A stretch of DNA of 64,000 bases from Marinococcus luteus_A (GCF_034497705.1 NZ_JAXRUV010000004.1:186001-250000), one strand, 5' to 3'; shown: positions 51,248 to 60,926, numbered from the stretch's first letter. The notes: generated by a model not told the origin, from the letters alone. Made by a program: numbers and translations.

Positions 51248-51844
51248 TTACCTTGCCTCAGAACCGCCGCCCCAAATAGCCTTTCCTCCTGTATGTCCAC
51301 TTTCAGCATGAATAGTTTGGTCTACCAATTGTAACTTTCCAGTTTCTTCATGGTGATGCCAAGTATATTCATCAGGCGTATCGTTATTTTTAATCTGCTC
51401 AATTTGTTCTGAATTAAACATACTTCCTAATTCAGGATTTTGTTCTAATTTTGCAGCAAGCTCTTTATTCGCATATTGAAACTGCTTCGCGTCTGAAGCT
51501 TGATGTAGTCCTTCAGGTAAATCTACTTCTGCACCAGCTTCAAATTGAGGGAAAACTCCTTCCATGGGTTGTCCATTAACTTCAATCTTATTCCGCTCAT
51601 AGGGCACGCCTGTTTCTGGATGCAGAGTTCCTTCATAGCCTTGATTGATCGTGGGATAAAGCTTTTCGGTTTCTAACTGAGCGTTTGTAACCTGTAAACC
51701 TTCCATCGCCTCTGTAGTCTCAGGAGAGATAGCTGCTTGCTCTAAGTTTTGTAAAGAGCCTTCAAGTTTTCCTAATTCTGTGCTTGTAGTTACAACTTCT
51801 GTAACTTCAGCTGCGGCCATACTTACTCCTTCAATGATTGCCAT
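51248..51844 (-). CDS. HNH/Endo VII-type nuclease toxin (WHH family)
   Basis: Protein of about 198 residues from the ATG at 51844 (AAGGAGAG eight bases upstream). Its C-terminal 40 residues form the WHH nuclease domain: W162-H-H-H165, 'LQLVDQTIH' with His179, and 'GHTGGKAIWGGG' with His184. The preceding part (about 68-155) has the usual pretoxin pattern 'GTLHPETGVPYERNKIEV', 'GVFPQFEA', 'DAKQFQYANKELA', 'DTPDEYTW'. The first 60 residues are Ala/Glu/Thr-rich with no LXG, WXG100 or signal peptide. It should cut DNA. The gene begins 14 bases inside the upstream ATPase gene and is followed by the immunity-like gene. Confidence 0.85.
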   Translation of the reverse strand: MAIIEGVSMAAAEVTEVVTTSTELGKLEGSLQNLEQAAISPETTEAMEGLQVTNAQLETEKLYPTINQGYEGTLHPETGVPYERNKIEVNGQPMEGVFPQFEAGAEVDLPEGLHQASDAKQFQYANKELAAKLEQNPELGSMFNSEQIEQIKNNDTPDEYTWHHHEETGKLQLVDQTIHAESGHTGGKAIWGGGSEAR

Positions 51845-54800
51845 ATACTCTCTCCTTGCTGATCCATATCGAGAAAAGTTCCCACAGATTTTCGTTTTTT
51901 GCATAAACGGTAATTTGTTTTAATACACGCCATGTGAGTTCTTCTGTTTGATTAGTAGGCTGCCATATTAAAAATTTATTTTTAATATGGGTCAAAGCAT
52001 AAAGATAAGTTTTTTCAGCATTTTCTGTAGCAGAGGCATTTTTATCAATTACTTGGTAAATATTTTCCTGGAGTAAACTTGATGCTATGCGTACTGCTTC
52101 TCCATCTGTTTCTGTTCGCTTTTTTTCCATCCAATGTACTGAGGCTTCTTCAACTAATAAACGCTCATTAATAGCTCTTAAATTCGAATAAATCAAAGTA
52201 TCTCGTTGTTTTTTCATCAGTACTAACTCTTTTTCCGACCAACGGTAGACATGATTTTCTACGAGCAATTTCAAATAATGAGCTATTGATTTAGAAAAAG
52301 TTTTTAATTTCGAATAATAAAGAACAGAATTTACGTAAACATCCGTGATTTTGGATAGAATACAAGCAAGGAAACTGTTTTTCTGAGTTTCTGGTATTTC
52401 ATAACCAAACTTCTTAACCGCATTTATTACTTTAGTAGACATTTCTGCTAACACTTCGTTAATTAGAGTAATCTCCCCATAAATAGCATTAAAATAAAAT
52501 TTTTCATAAATAATTATAATTTGCTGTTTTAATCTTTCATCCTGATAAATAATGTTTTCCGCAATAGGATGGGCTATTTCTTTATCTCTTAAAATTGAAT
52601 TATACTCTTCAGCGTTTTTTCTTAAATCCATTGATGTCGTATAAACCATTTTTTCTTTAGCTGAATGGACTTTTATATGAGACGGTCCGTGCATTCCACT
52701 TGTGTAAAAAAGAATTTCTCCTCTTTTCAATTGTGACAAAAATCGCGTATCTTCTTGTTGAAGTACTAAAGACTGCGCCACATATTCTGCATCATCTTGA
52801 GAAGCTAAACGGTGAATGATTTTAGTATCAGTATTTTTTAAAGCATCTGGTGCTAATTTTGTTGGTACTTGATCAACTATTATCATTCCTTCACCAAGAG
52901 ACCGGATTTCGCTTAGCAAATTACAAAAATACTCTACTGCTTTTCCTTTTATATCAGCGATTTCGGCATTATTGTTGCCTTGATGGTTTTTAAATAATCT
53001 ATGTGCTTCTTCGACAACAGTGAAATGACGTAAACTTCCGTCTATATTTTCACCTAAAGTGATTTTCAACTCTTCGGATAAACGAATAAAAAATATTCCC
53101 ATAACCAATGCTTTATCATCTTCGTCAGCAATTTCTTCCAATTCAATGATAGTTTTTTGTTTAAGCAGCCGTTGAAAATTGAAAGTATTTACTGTATTTA
53201 ATAACTTTCCTTTACTTCCAGTCATTAAGCTTTTTAATCTGGTTAATAATGCTGCTCTTATATTTGATTCTTGTTCTTCTGCATAACCAGAATTTTTTAA
53301 GTACTCATCAATTTCTTCATATAGTTGTCCCAACGTTGGGTAACATTCCAGTGAAATATTAGTATCAACATAAATATTTATTGAAGTGCTTAAATCCCAT
53401 CCAGCTTTTTGATAAACTGCATATAAACATTGTTCGAGAATATTAGGCATAGATGCATACATAGAGAAAGCAGACATAAACACAGCTTTTAAGGAGTCAA
53501 TATGAGCCATTACTGAGATGCCCGGCGGAAAATAAAAAGGATTCAGCCTTAGCGGTGATACTAATTCATTCCCAACAGTGTAAACTTGCACATCTTCCAT
53601 CAAACTAGTCAAGTGCCTGTATTCTTGTTTAGAAGGTTCAATAATTAAATAGGGCACCTGACTGCTTTGCAGTAAAGAGAGTACCGTATTTGTCTTTCCA
53701 CTCCCGGTAATGCCCCCAACGAGTGTATGCTGCCTTAACTTAGAGAACGGGAGCTTCATTGATTTATTAATTAATTTATTACGTTGAAAATTAAACCCTA
53801 TTTCCCATGCCTCTTCATCAATAGCTTCAAAACCCGTTTCTATTTCAAAGTCTTTCACGGTCCTTAGAGAAAAACCTTCATACTTTTCGGACGGAAGATA
53901 ACTTAATTTAGCTAATTCATGAGAATTTAACACAGAAGTAGCTGGATGGTGATTACCTCTTAACAAATTTTTCTCTTCTACATCTGAAGGAAAAGAAGCT
54001 GTAGACATATAATCAGCTACTTTCTTACTTTCAAACAAATGAAAACCCATTAGATGTTCTTCCTTAGAAGCAGCGCCATTTAAAGCCATCTGTACTTCTT
54101 TTAACACAGAAGGTTCTTCCGCAGACACATAAATCGCAGTCTGCCAAAGACCAATAGAAGAAGCAAAATGAAATCTTTCCATATGTTTTTCCAGTAATAA
54201 ACAATACTGTTCTATCAAAAAGCTGCTTTCTTCCGTAGAAGTATCGTATGTTGTAGATTCGCCAGTAGCATTGCTCCAATTTTTAGAACTATTCACGCCT
54301 ACTACAACTGCCCCTTTATTTCCTCCGCTGGTTTCACCTTTTTGTGTTTGTTCATTTTTAGTTATAGATTCTGAAAAAGTTTTCTTTTGTTTTCCCTGCC
54401 AGTATACATAATCCTCTTCTAAACTTTCCAACAAATGATAATTTTCAACCGGTTGTGCCAGTATACAGATAGTAAAACGCCTGTATGCGTTACCCCTAAG
54501 AAACAAAGTAAGCCAAGCCGAGGTGTCTTCCTCTTTTGTTGACGGAATGCCAACCACAGCAGCCGTATGATTATATGTAGTAATAGATTCCGAAGAAGCA
54601 TTTACCATCGTGGATGGAAATGAATTTTCTACATTAGACTGCTTCAATTTCCTTTTTGTATCTGCTATTGAAACTTCTATTCTGCCATTACCATCACTTG
54701 AGACTTTAAAAATCAATTTAGTATTGAAAGCGTGAAGGCCGTTGATCCATTCTTCCATAGATTTTTTAATTTGCGCTTCTATTTTTTCTTCATTTTTATC

Positions 54801-54938
54801 ATGTATGAATATTTCAGAAATTATAAAGAAATCATAGACATTAGGAGAACCATTATGATCTTCAATTAATTGACGCTCTGGCATGAAAAAAGTGCGGTAC
54901 TTTTTCGACAGGTTAAACATTTCATTAGAATTAATCAA
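51831..54938 (-). CDS. HerA/DUF87-type ATPase, 1035 residues
   Basis: Large P-loop ATPase of the HerA-FtsK superfamily. Residues 1-390 form an uncharacterised domain, with a low-complexity Gly/Ser/Thr stretch at about 196-235. Walker A GGITGSGKT lies at 408-416, followed by 'YLIIEPSKQEYRHL', common in DUF87 ATPases. Walker B is 'FTVVEEAHRLF' (Glu643-Glu644), and sensor-like 'GEGMIIVDQVPTKL' and 'KIIHRLASQDDAEYVAQSL' follow. The C-terminal 230 residues are helical. Such rings pump DNA or protein. Its TTG start at 54938 follows a G8 run used as ribosome site. Whether it moves the toxin encoded directly behind it, or DNA, cannot be told from sequence. Confidence 0.85.
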   Translation of the reverse strand: MINSNEMFNLSKKYRTFFMPERQLIEDHNGSPNVYDFFIISEIFIHDKNEEKIEAQIKKSMEEWINGLHAFNTKLIFKVSSDGNGRIEVSIADTKRKLKQSNVENSFPSTMVNASSESITTYNHTAAVVGIPSTKEEDTSAWLTLFLRGNAYRRFTICILAQPVENYHLLESLEEDYVYWQGKQKKTFSESITKNEQTQKGETSGGNKGAVVVGVNSSKNWSNATGESTTYDTSTEESSFLIEQYCLLLEKHMERFHFASSIGLWQTAIYVSAEEPSVLKEVQMALNGAASKEEHLMGFHLFESKKVADYMSTASFPSDVEEKNLLRGNHHPATSVLNSHELAKLSYLPSEKYEGFSLRTVKDFEIETGFEAIDEEAWEIGFNFQRNKLINKSMKLPFSKLRQHTLVGGITGSGKTNTVLSLLQSSQVPYLIIEPSKQEYRHLTSLMEDVQVYTVGNELVSPLRLNPFYFPPGISVMAHIDSLKAVFMSAFSMYASMPNILEQCLYAVYQKAGWDLSTSINIYVDTNISLECYPTLGQLYEEIDEYLKNSGYAEEQESNIRAALLTRLKSLMTGSKGKLLNTVNTFNFQRLLKQKTIIELEEIADEDDKALVMGIFFIRLSEELKITLGENIDGSLRHFTVVEEAHRLFKNHQGNNNAEIADIKGKAVEYFCNLLSEIRSLGEGMIIVDQVPTKLAPDALKNTDTKIIHRLASQDDAEYVAQSLVLQQEDTRFLSQLKRGEILFYTSGMHGPSHIKVHSAKEKMVYTTSMDLRKNAEEYNSILRDKEIAHPIAENIIYQDERLKQQIIIIYEKFYFNAIYGEITLINEVLAEMSTKVINAVKKFGYEIPETQKNSFLACILSKITDVYVNSVLYYSKLKTFSKSIAHYLKLLVENHVYRWSEKELVLMKKQRDTLIYSNLRAINERLLVEEASVHWMEKKRTETDGEAVRIASSLLQENIYQVIDKNASATENAEKTYLYALTHIKNKFLIWQPTNQTEELTWRVLKQITVYAKNENLWELFSIWISKERVYGNH

Positions 54939-54962
54939 AACAGATCCCCCCCCTTTTTAACA

Positions 54963-55601
54963 TTAATTTTTCTCTTTTATTTCTAATTCCTGAAATATTT
55001 CCTTGGCCAGGCTAATTTCTTTATTTATTTTGCTTTTTATTTCTTCTTTTCTATGTTCCCATAGTTCTTTCCAGGCTTCTCTCATTTCTTTTTCTTGTTC
55101 AATTTCGAATTCTTTGCTTGTTTTGTTGCTTTTAGAAGAAAAGCTATTTTTATTTTTTTTGTTATTTTTATTTCCTGGAGTTTCATTTAAAAAATTTCTC
55201 CCTTTAGTGATTATTTTTTTAAAGCACTCTAATAATTGAAGAAAAACATTTTCTTTTACTGAGTCTTTTATCGGTTCTTCTTTTTCTGTTTGACGCTGTC
55301 TTGAAAATATCTTTTCCGAATTATAATTAGCGAAGGAGAAATTGTTTGTGTATACTTTTTCACTATATACTTTCATGAAATGATCCACTTGTTCTCTGTT
55401 GTACGTTTTTTCTAAAAATTCCTCTACATCAATTTTTATCTCATTCATTACGCCCTTTTTATAAGAATTCATGTTAGCCAATTCGTTATTTAAAAAACTC
55501 TCCAGCATTCTTTCAGATAAGGGAACTTTTTTCTGTATAAGATTCTCATAATAATTTTCCAAATATTCTTCTACTGTACTTTTATAATGATTAAATTCCA
55601 T
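54963..55601 (-). CDS. Uncharacterised charged helical protein, 212 residues
   Basis: Not recognised. Highly charged, Lys/Glu/Asn-rich protein. Residues 1-90 look like a helical domain ('VEEYLENYYENLIQKKVPLSERMLESFLNNELANM'). A Lys/Asn/Ser linker at about 143-165 follows, then a long C-terminal helix with coiled-coil character ('EKEMREAWKELWEHRKEEIKSKINKEI'). It sits between the large dynamin and the ATPase genes with gaps of 19 and 24 bases, so it is probably an adaptor in the same complex. Confidence 0.7.
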   Translation of the reverse strand: MEFNHYKSTVEEYLENYYENLIQKKVPLSERMLESFLNNELANMNSYKKGVMNEIKIDVEEFLEKTYNREQVDHFMKVYSEKVYTNNFSFANYNSEKIFSRQRQTEKEEPIKDSVKENVFLQLLECFKKIITKGRNFLNETPGNKNNKKNKNSFSSKSNKTSKEFEIEQEKEMREAWKELWEHRKEEIKSKINKEISLAKEIFQELEIKEKN

Positions 55602-55620
55602 AATCTATTTCCTCTTTCTT

Positions 55621-57732
55621 TTAATTCATTATTTCCTCATAATAATCTTCTACTCGACTATAATAAGTATTTAAAAGTTTTTTATTCACTTCTAATTCTA
55701 TTAATGATTCATTAGTTTCCGCTTCACTTTTTTGATAATTTTCTTCGAGCTTTTCTAGCTGTGATTGTTTCCAAGACTCATAGGCACTAATTTTATTATT
55801 AATTACATTTTCTTTTAATATATTTTCCGCCAGGATTTCAGCCTCGTTGTTTAATTCGGTATCGATACTCAAGATGTCTCCTTGTACTTCTTCATACATT
55901 TCTTCAATAAAAAGATTAATAACTTTCTCTATACCTTCTAAATATTTATCCTCTTCTAAATATTCTTCATACTGTCCTTTCCCCACCCATGATTTAAAAA
56001 AGTTTAAAACTCCTTTTGATCTTACCGTTTTAATCGCTTTTGAGCGTTCTTTATTAATCTTTTTGTCAATACCCGTCTGTATATAAACCGCAGAGTTTCC
56101 TTTGAATTTATCATTAATTTCTTCTTTTACTTGATTAATTAATTCCTGGTGGGCAAAAAATAACGTTCCTCCGCTTAATTTCATTCCAAGCAATTCATAA
56201 AAAAGTTCGTTGAATTCTTTTTCTAAGTTCATAAATTTTTCTTCGAAATCCTCTATAATTTTAGTCATCTGCTTTTCCAGAAGTTCAAATACTTCCTGTA
56301 TCAAAGTTTTTTTAACGGTCTCCGCAGTTAAATCTACGTAATTTATAAATGAGCCAACTATTTCTTCCGCATTATGAGAAGTTAAATTAAAACGATTAAT
56401 TCGCCATTCTTTTTGTACTTGTCTCCGCCAGTCATTTGAAAGAGATTCGATTTTTTTCTCTGTTAACTTTTTTAATTCACGAAGCAGAGAAAATGAATTT
56501 TTACTTGCTCCTCCACGAATTCTTTTTTCAACCTCTCTTTCTAATTCTTTTTTAATTTCACGTACATTTTCTCCAAATTTTTCTTGTATAATTTCAATTT
56601 TTTTCTTAAACTCTATACGATCTCCTGCCAGTGAATCCTGAAGGAAGTACTCTGTCTCTTCGTTTTCCTGTAATTCAAGCTCACATGCCCGCTTCAAGGC
56701 ACTTAAAGCTTCTTCAATTAAATAATAATTTTTTTCTTCGAAGTATTGTTCTAAACTTTCTTTCACTTGACTGATTTGACTCACAGATTCGATTATTTCC
56801 ATATCTTCTTTTTGGATCTCCCGTCCAGAAACCGGAAATCCATCATCATCCACAAATTTAATCGTTTCATCTTTACGAATATCATCGATATTTATGTAAC
56901 CTTGTTTATAAAGACCTGCGATTAACCCAAAATAGGAAGATACTTTAAAAACTTTTGGTTCTTCAACAATTGGCTCCAACATTTTAAAAAGCTCTTCATA
57001 GGCCTTGGTCACTTCGCTGTCAGGGTGCTGATCAATTTTATTTATCGCAAAGAAAATATGCTTACCTGTGCCGTCGATGGTACTTCGTTTTGCGTTCTCT
57101 ACATATTCTTTTATTACACGCATAAAATTAGCCTGACCAATTGTTGAAGGATCGATTAAAAAAATAACTGCGTTGATTTCCATCAAAATTTCACTTGTAA
57201 TTTCGTTATGCCCGGAGTATTGGGCAAAAAGTCCAGGCGTATCTACAATTTCTGTACCGTTTTTACAAAGATCCAGAGGCCAATACACATTAACCGATTG
57301 AATCTCTTCTTCCACCTTCACTCCTTCTCCATCCGGATTTCTATTAATAGTAGTATACATTTTTAGTTGTTGTTTTAAGTCTGCGATGTCTTCTATCGGT
57401 TCTTCTTCTTTTGGGAGTACGAGTCTCTCACCGCTTCGGTAATTAATCTCCACTTTAGACTTTTCACCATACTTCACAGTGGTAATAGCAGCTGTTTCGA
57501 CTAAAATACTAGTCGATAATAGATCAAACTCCAACAAACTATTAATAAATGTAGATTTACCTACACTAAAAGGAGCTACTACACCTACTTTAAACGTTCC
57601 ATTTTCTAAGCGTTCCAGCTTTTGTTCAAAGTTTATGGCTTCAATTGTATTTTTACTTAAAAATTCTTCATTTGTAGCTTCTGTAATTAATTCAGCAGTT
57701 TTTTCGATTTTCTCATTTAACGCATTTATCAT
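55621..57732 (-). CDS. Dynamin-like GTPase, full length
   Basis: Bacterial dynamin-family protein of 703 residues. GTPase motifs: G1 APFSVGKS at 53-60, G2 within 'ETAAITT' (79-85), G3 DTPG at 164-167 and G4 NKID at 231-234. A helical stalk of about 370 residues follows. Near 525-545 is a moderately hydrophobic loop ('ELLGMKLSGGTLFFAHQELI') that could be a membrane-binding paddle, and 'KGVLNFFKSWVGKGQ' is another candidate. Bacterial dynamins remodel or protect membranes; B. subtilis DynA delays phage lysis. It is homologous in its G domain to the shorter GTPase encoded at 58762-60387. Confidence 0.88.
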   Translation of the reverse strand: MINALNEKIEKTAELITEATNEEFLSKNTIEAINFEQKLERLENGTFKVGVVAPFSVGKSTFINSLLEFDLLSTSILVETAAITTVKYGEKSKVEINYRSGERLVLPKEEEPIEDIADLKQQLKMYTTINRNPDGEGVKVEEEIQSVNVYWPLDLCKNGTEIVDTPGLFAQYSGHNEITSEILMEINAVIFLIDPSTIGQANFMRVIKEYVENAKRSTIDGTGKHIFFAINKIDQHPDSEVTKAYEELFKMLEPIVEEPKVFKVSSYFGLIAGLYKQGYINIDDIRKDETIKFVDDDGFPVSGREIQKEDMEIIESVSQISQVKESLEQYFEEKNYYLIEEALSALKRACELELQENEETEYFLQDSLAGDRIEFKKKIEIIQEKFGENVREIKKELEREVEKRIRGGASKNSFSLLRELKKLTEKKIESLSNDWRRQVQKEWRINRFNLTSHNAEEIVGSFINYVDLTAETVKKTLIQEVFELLEKQMTKIIEDFEEKFMNLEKEFNELFYELLGMKLSGGTLFFAHQELINQVKEEINDKFKGNSAVYIQTGIDKKINKERSKAIKTVRSKGVLNFFKSWVGKGQYEEYLEEDKYLEGIEKVINLFIEEMYEEVQGDILSIDTELNNEAEILAENILKENVINNKISAYESWKQSQLEKLEENYQKSEAETNESLIELEVNKKLLNTYYSRVEDYYEEIMN

Positions 57733-57740
57733 TTCGTCAC

Positions 57741-58739
57741 TTACTCAATAGATGTCAAAAATTCTTTGAAACCACTTGCTTTAGATAAAGCTGAATGCCA
57801 GTCCTTCACGTTTGTTTTGGGCTTTGGAAAGCCCATTTCATTCAAAACAAAAACATCTTCGTCCATAATTAATTCTTCATGGCTATTGTTACGCTTTTCA
57901 AAAAGACGAGAATTAATATAAAAATACTTTTCTGCAACAGTATCTACATACATATTCTGACCTTCATTATCTATTAACAACCATTTAGGTTTAACATCAT
58001 TTTTCTCTAGAGATTCAGATTGAACGGTGGTGATAGTAATCAGTTTCGAGTCTTCGCCTAACTTATTAAATTCCATTTGATTTTTGATTTGACATAATGA
58101 AAGGTTTTTAATGTTCTTCATTTCTTCTATTAAAGAATAAGGTAAATATTGATATAAAATATTAGTGTGCCCTTCAGGTGTCCAAAGAAGTAAATATTCT
58201 CCCTTCATCCAGTTTGTCTCTAAAAAAACTAATACTTCTTCCATGCCAATATAACTGGAAAGATAACGTCGATCTTCTTCAGAAGTCACTTGCTGAATAT
58301 CTCTAAACTCGTTACTTCTTGAATCTTTAAAAATAAACGAGTACTCGGATCCTTGTTCGTGTGATAAGGCAACTTTAAATCCCTTTAAGGAAATTTCATA
58401 GATAAGAGGATTTTTAATAAAAAAAGACAATGAATTAAAAAGATCTGCTTTTACCATTTGGAGTTCATCCGTTTTAGCATTTTCTTTATCAATAATGATA
58501 AAAAGAAAGTTTTGATCGTGAGCGCCTTGTTTTTTCAATTGACGAATTTTTTCATGTAGAAATTGGTTGTTTGCATAATGCACTTTAAGTAAAAAAATAG
58601 AAAAATGAGGATCTTTATTATTAAGAACATCATTTTCAATTGGGACAAAAGACAATTCGAAATTAAAAGCATCCTTATTTATAGCTGTTTTAAAATCGTT
58701 ATACTCTTTTTCATCATCTGCATAAATAATAACTTTCAC
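57741..58739 (-). CDS. Uncharacterised protein with receiver-like N-terminus, 332 residues
   Basis: Not recognised as a family. Residues 1-115 look like a degenerate response-regulator receiver: 'KVIIYADDEKEYNDFKTAI' (acidic pair after strand one), 'HFSIFLLKVHY' where the phospho-acceptor Asp would be expected but is absent, 'NFLFIIIDKE' and 'LSFFIKNPL' like the terminal K-P loop. The remaining 215 residues are mixed alpha/beta. The GTG start at 58739 has GGAGGTGG upstream. It lies between the two dynamin genes (gaps 22 and 8 bases), so it may be an adaptor or regulator for them. Confidence 0.65.
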   Translation of the reverse strand: MKVIIYADDEKEYNDFKTAINKDAFNFELSFVPIENDVLNNKDPHFSIFLLKVHYANNQFLHEKIRQLKKQGAHDQNFLFIIIDKENAKTDELQMVKADLFNSLSFFIKNPLIYEISLKGFKVALSHEQGSEYSFIFKDSRSNEFRDIQQVTSEEDRRYLSSYIGMEEVLVFLETNWMKGEYLLLWTPEGHTNILYQYLPYSLIEEMKNIKNLSLCQIKNQMEFNKLGEDSKLITITTVQSESLEKNDVKPKWLLIDNEGQNMYVDTVAEKYFYINSRLFEKRNNSHEELIMDEDVFVLNEMGFPKPKTNVKDWHSALSKASGFKEFLTSIE

Positions 58740-58761
58740 TTAAATTTCCACCTCCATTTAT

Positions 58762-60387
58762 TTAATAAATCGAAGCTAAATATTTTTCAAATTCAATAAT
58801 ACCGCTTTGTTTTTCTATTGCCTCAATATGAGATTCATTTATTAACCTTCCACTTATAATTTCTTGATTTTCTTTAACGTACACATATTGATCTTTTTTT
58901 ATATCCATTAATGACAATAATCCAGAACGATAGAATCTGGCTCTACTGGCAAAATAAGAAGATACTGAAAATACTGGACAGTCTGGAAAATTAGTCAATA
59001 CTTTGTTTTTGAATTCATTTTTTACTAACTCTTTATCTGTAGCTTTTGGTACAAGATCGATTTTATTCATTACAAAAACACATGGTTTGCTATACTTTTC
59101 CTGTAACTCATTAATTTTTCTTGTATAAGGCTCAAAACCAGTTTGAGAAGGATCCAGCATATAAACAATTACGTCCAATTCCTTAATATAATTTTCTGTT
59201 ATTTCGTCATGGTGCGAATGAGGGCCAAATAGTCCCGGAGTATCAACTAATTCAATTTTGTCTTCCAGGTTCTTATATGGAAGCATTGCGCGTACTGGAG
59301 TAAGCGATTGATTTTCTTTGTCAGTAGTTAATAAATTTAACTGTTCTTTCAACAAAGAAAAATCTTCTAGTTGATTGAAAACAACATTGTTCTGTTCAAA
59401 ATTGTGAATTAAAAATTGTTTATGATTGCTTATCCGAGTAATTGAAGCCGTTTTAACCAGTATGTCTTCAGACAAAAGTGGTACATGAATCAGACTATTG
59501 ATAAAGGTAGACTTACCATACGTAAAAGGACTTATTACCCCGACTTTTATTGAATTATGATTTTCTAGAATAAATTGGTCTAAAATGGTATCAGCAAACT
59601 TTTTTTTATTTTTGTCTATACGAGATTGTGCTATTAAATTATTTATTTGTACTTGTTGGGTATAAGAAAAGTAGTCCCATTTTGCAGATAACATATCAAA
59701 TATTCGAATTTCCCAATCATCTTCTAATTTTGAATAGAAATTTTTGAATCTTTCTTCGTTGGTTCTATGCAAGACAGTGCAAACATTATTAATAGTAGAA
59801 GCTTCTAATTGAACATTAAATAAATCTTGTAAAGTTACAGGGTGGACAACTATTTCTTGATTAGGCTCGATGTTTAATATTGTTTTCAATGTTTCTAAAA
59901 ATGCTTCTTCGGAGGTATATTCTTTAGAGATATAAACAACTTGTCTATTTTGAACTTTTTTTCCTTGAAAATAATAGGTTCCTTCGTCACAAGAAAAACT
60001 GTATATAAATAATTTGTCCGCGGTTTCTGCTTCAGCCCTAAGATTATTTATAGACAAGAGCAGACTGCTAAGGGGATAAGCATTTAATATTCCTTCATCA
60101 AATGATAAGTATTGATAAACTTCATCTGGAAGGAAAAAATAATTGTTCTCGGCATTATTGAATAAACAAGTGAATTGATGAATTAGACTAATATATGAGT
60201 CCTCATTCTCGGCTAGACATTTTCTAATCCACTCGTTTAAGTTAGCATTTTCCAAAAATGGCACCATCGTTTTTAACTGCTCAGCTTTTTTTCCAATAAG
60301 AATAGTTCCATTTATATTCTTTGTTACAGCAGAAATCTTTGTCTCCTCTAACGTGTGTATATGTTTTCCTAAAGAAATGATATTCAT
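58762..60387 (-). CDS. Stalkless dynamin-like GTPase with a novel N-terminal domain
   Basis: Protein of about 541 residues from the ATG at 60387 (GGAGAAG upstream); the frame to 60447 lacks a ribosome site and overlaps the previous gene. Residues 1-275 match nothing I know: alpha/beta, with 'ADKLFIYSFSCDEGTYYFQGKKV' and 'EIVVHPVTLQDLF'. A dynamin G domain follows: G1 SPFTYGKS at 286-293, 'VKTASIT' G2, DTPG at 382-385 and NKID at 441-444. The protein ends about 95 residues later, where the stalk of the partner would begin. It may therefore pair with the full-length GTPase, using its stalk. Confidence 0.82.
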   Translation of the reverse strand: MNIISLGKHIHTLEETKISAVTKNINGTILIGKKAEQLKTMVPFLENANLNEWIRKCLAENEDSYISLIHQFTCLFNNAENNYFFLPDEVYQYLSFDEGILNAYPLSSLLLSINNLRAEAETADKLFIYSFSCDEGTYYFQGKKVQNRQVVYISKEYTSEEAFLETLKTILNIEPNQEIVVHPVTLQDLFNVQLEASTINNVCTVLHRTNEERFKNFYSKLEDDWEIRIFDMLSAKWDYFSYTQQVQINNLIAQSRIDKNKKKFADTILDQFILENHNSIKVGVISPFTYGKSTFINSLIHVPLLSEDILVKTASITRISNHKQFLIHNFEQNNVVFNQLEDFSLLKEQLNLLTTDKENQSLTPVRAMLPYKNLEDKIELVDTPGLFGPHSHHDEITENYIKELDVIVYMLDPSQTGFEPYTRKINELQEKYSKPCVFVMNKIDLVPKATDKELVKNEFKNKVLTNFPDCPVFSVSSYFASRARFYRSGLLSLMDIKKDQYVYVKENQEIISGRLINESHIEAIEKQSGIIEFEKYLASIY

Positions 60388-60404
60388 TATTATCTTCTCC
60401 AAGT

Positions 60405-60926
60405 TTAAAAAATTAAAATTGCTATTCCTAACGCAAAAGCAATCCACTTGAATTTATTATTTTCATCACGTTGTTCTTTGATATCTTTTTCTAACGTGTT
60501 TATTTTTTTTATAGCCCTATTCATCGCTTCATCTGTATGATTTTTTTGATTGATATGTAATTCTTTCGAAACGGGAAAAATTAAAATTAATTCGTTTATT
60601 TGATTTTGAAAATCAAGCCTTAAATCCTCCAATTGCTTTTGTAGCTTTTCCATTTTAGTATTATTCATATATATAGTTTCTTTTTTAAATTTATTTAAAA
60701 GTTCTAAAATAGATTCGTATTTTTCATCCCATCTTTGAATTTCTCTTCTTTTAAATAAGGTATTAGAATCTTGATTTTTATTAATAGTATTTAAAATGGA
60801 CTCCTGCAATTCTTTTTGTTTTTTAATAATATGATCAATTTTTTTTAATAATACTGCGTCTGCATTTACTAGTTGCCCGTGATTCCTTTGAGAGATTTTT
60901 TGGAGTTCATTTAGTTCTACAGCCAT
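60405..60926 (-). CDS. Coiled-coil protein with C-terminal membrane anchor
   Basis: Not recognised. From the ATG at 60926 it has 173 residues, nearly all helical with heptad-like segments at about 28-60, 70-110 and 128-155. It ends in a hydrophobic segment 'WIAFALGIAILIF', so it is probably tail-anchored in the membrane. It is first in the eight-gene unit, 17 bases before the small dynamin. No good ribosome site precedes the ATG. AGGAGAGGG stands further upstream (60993-61001), after which the frame is open with ATT as the only start-like codons, so the protein may begin earlier, near 60986. Confidence 0.7.
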   Translation of the reverse strand: MAVELNELQKISQRNHGQLVNADAVLLKKIDHIIKKQKELQESILNTINKNQDSNTLFKRREIQRWDEKYESILELLNKFKKETIYMNNTKMEKLQKQLEDLRLDFQNQINELILIFPVSKELHINQKNHTDEAMNRAIKKINTLEKDIKEQRDENNKFKWIAFALGIAILIF

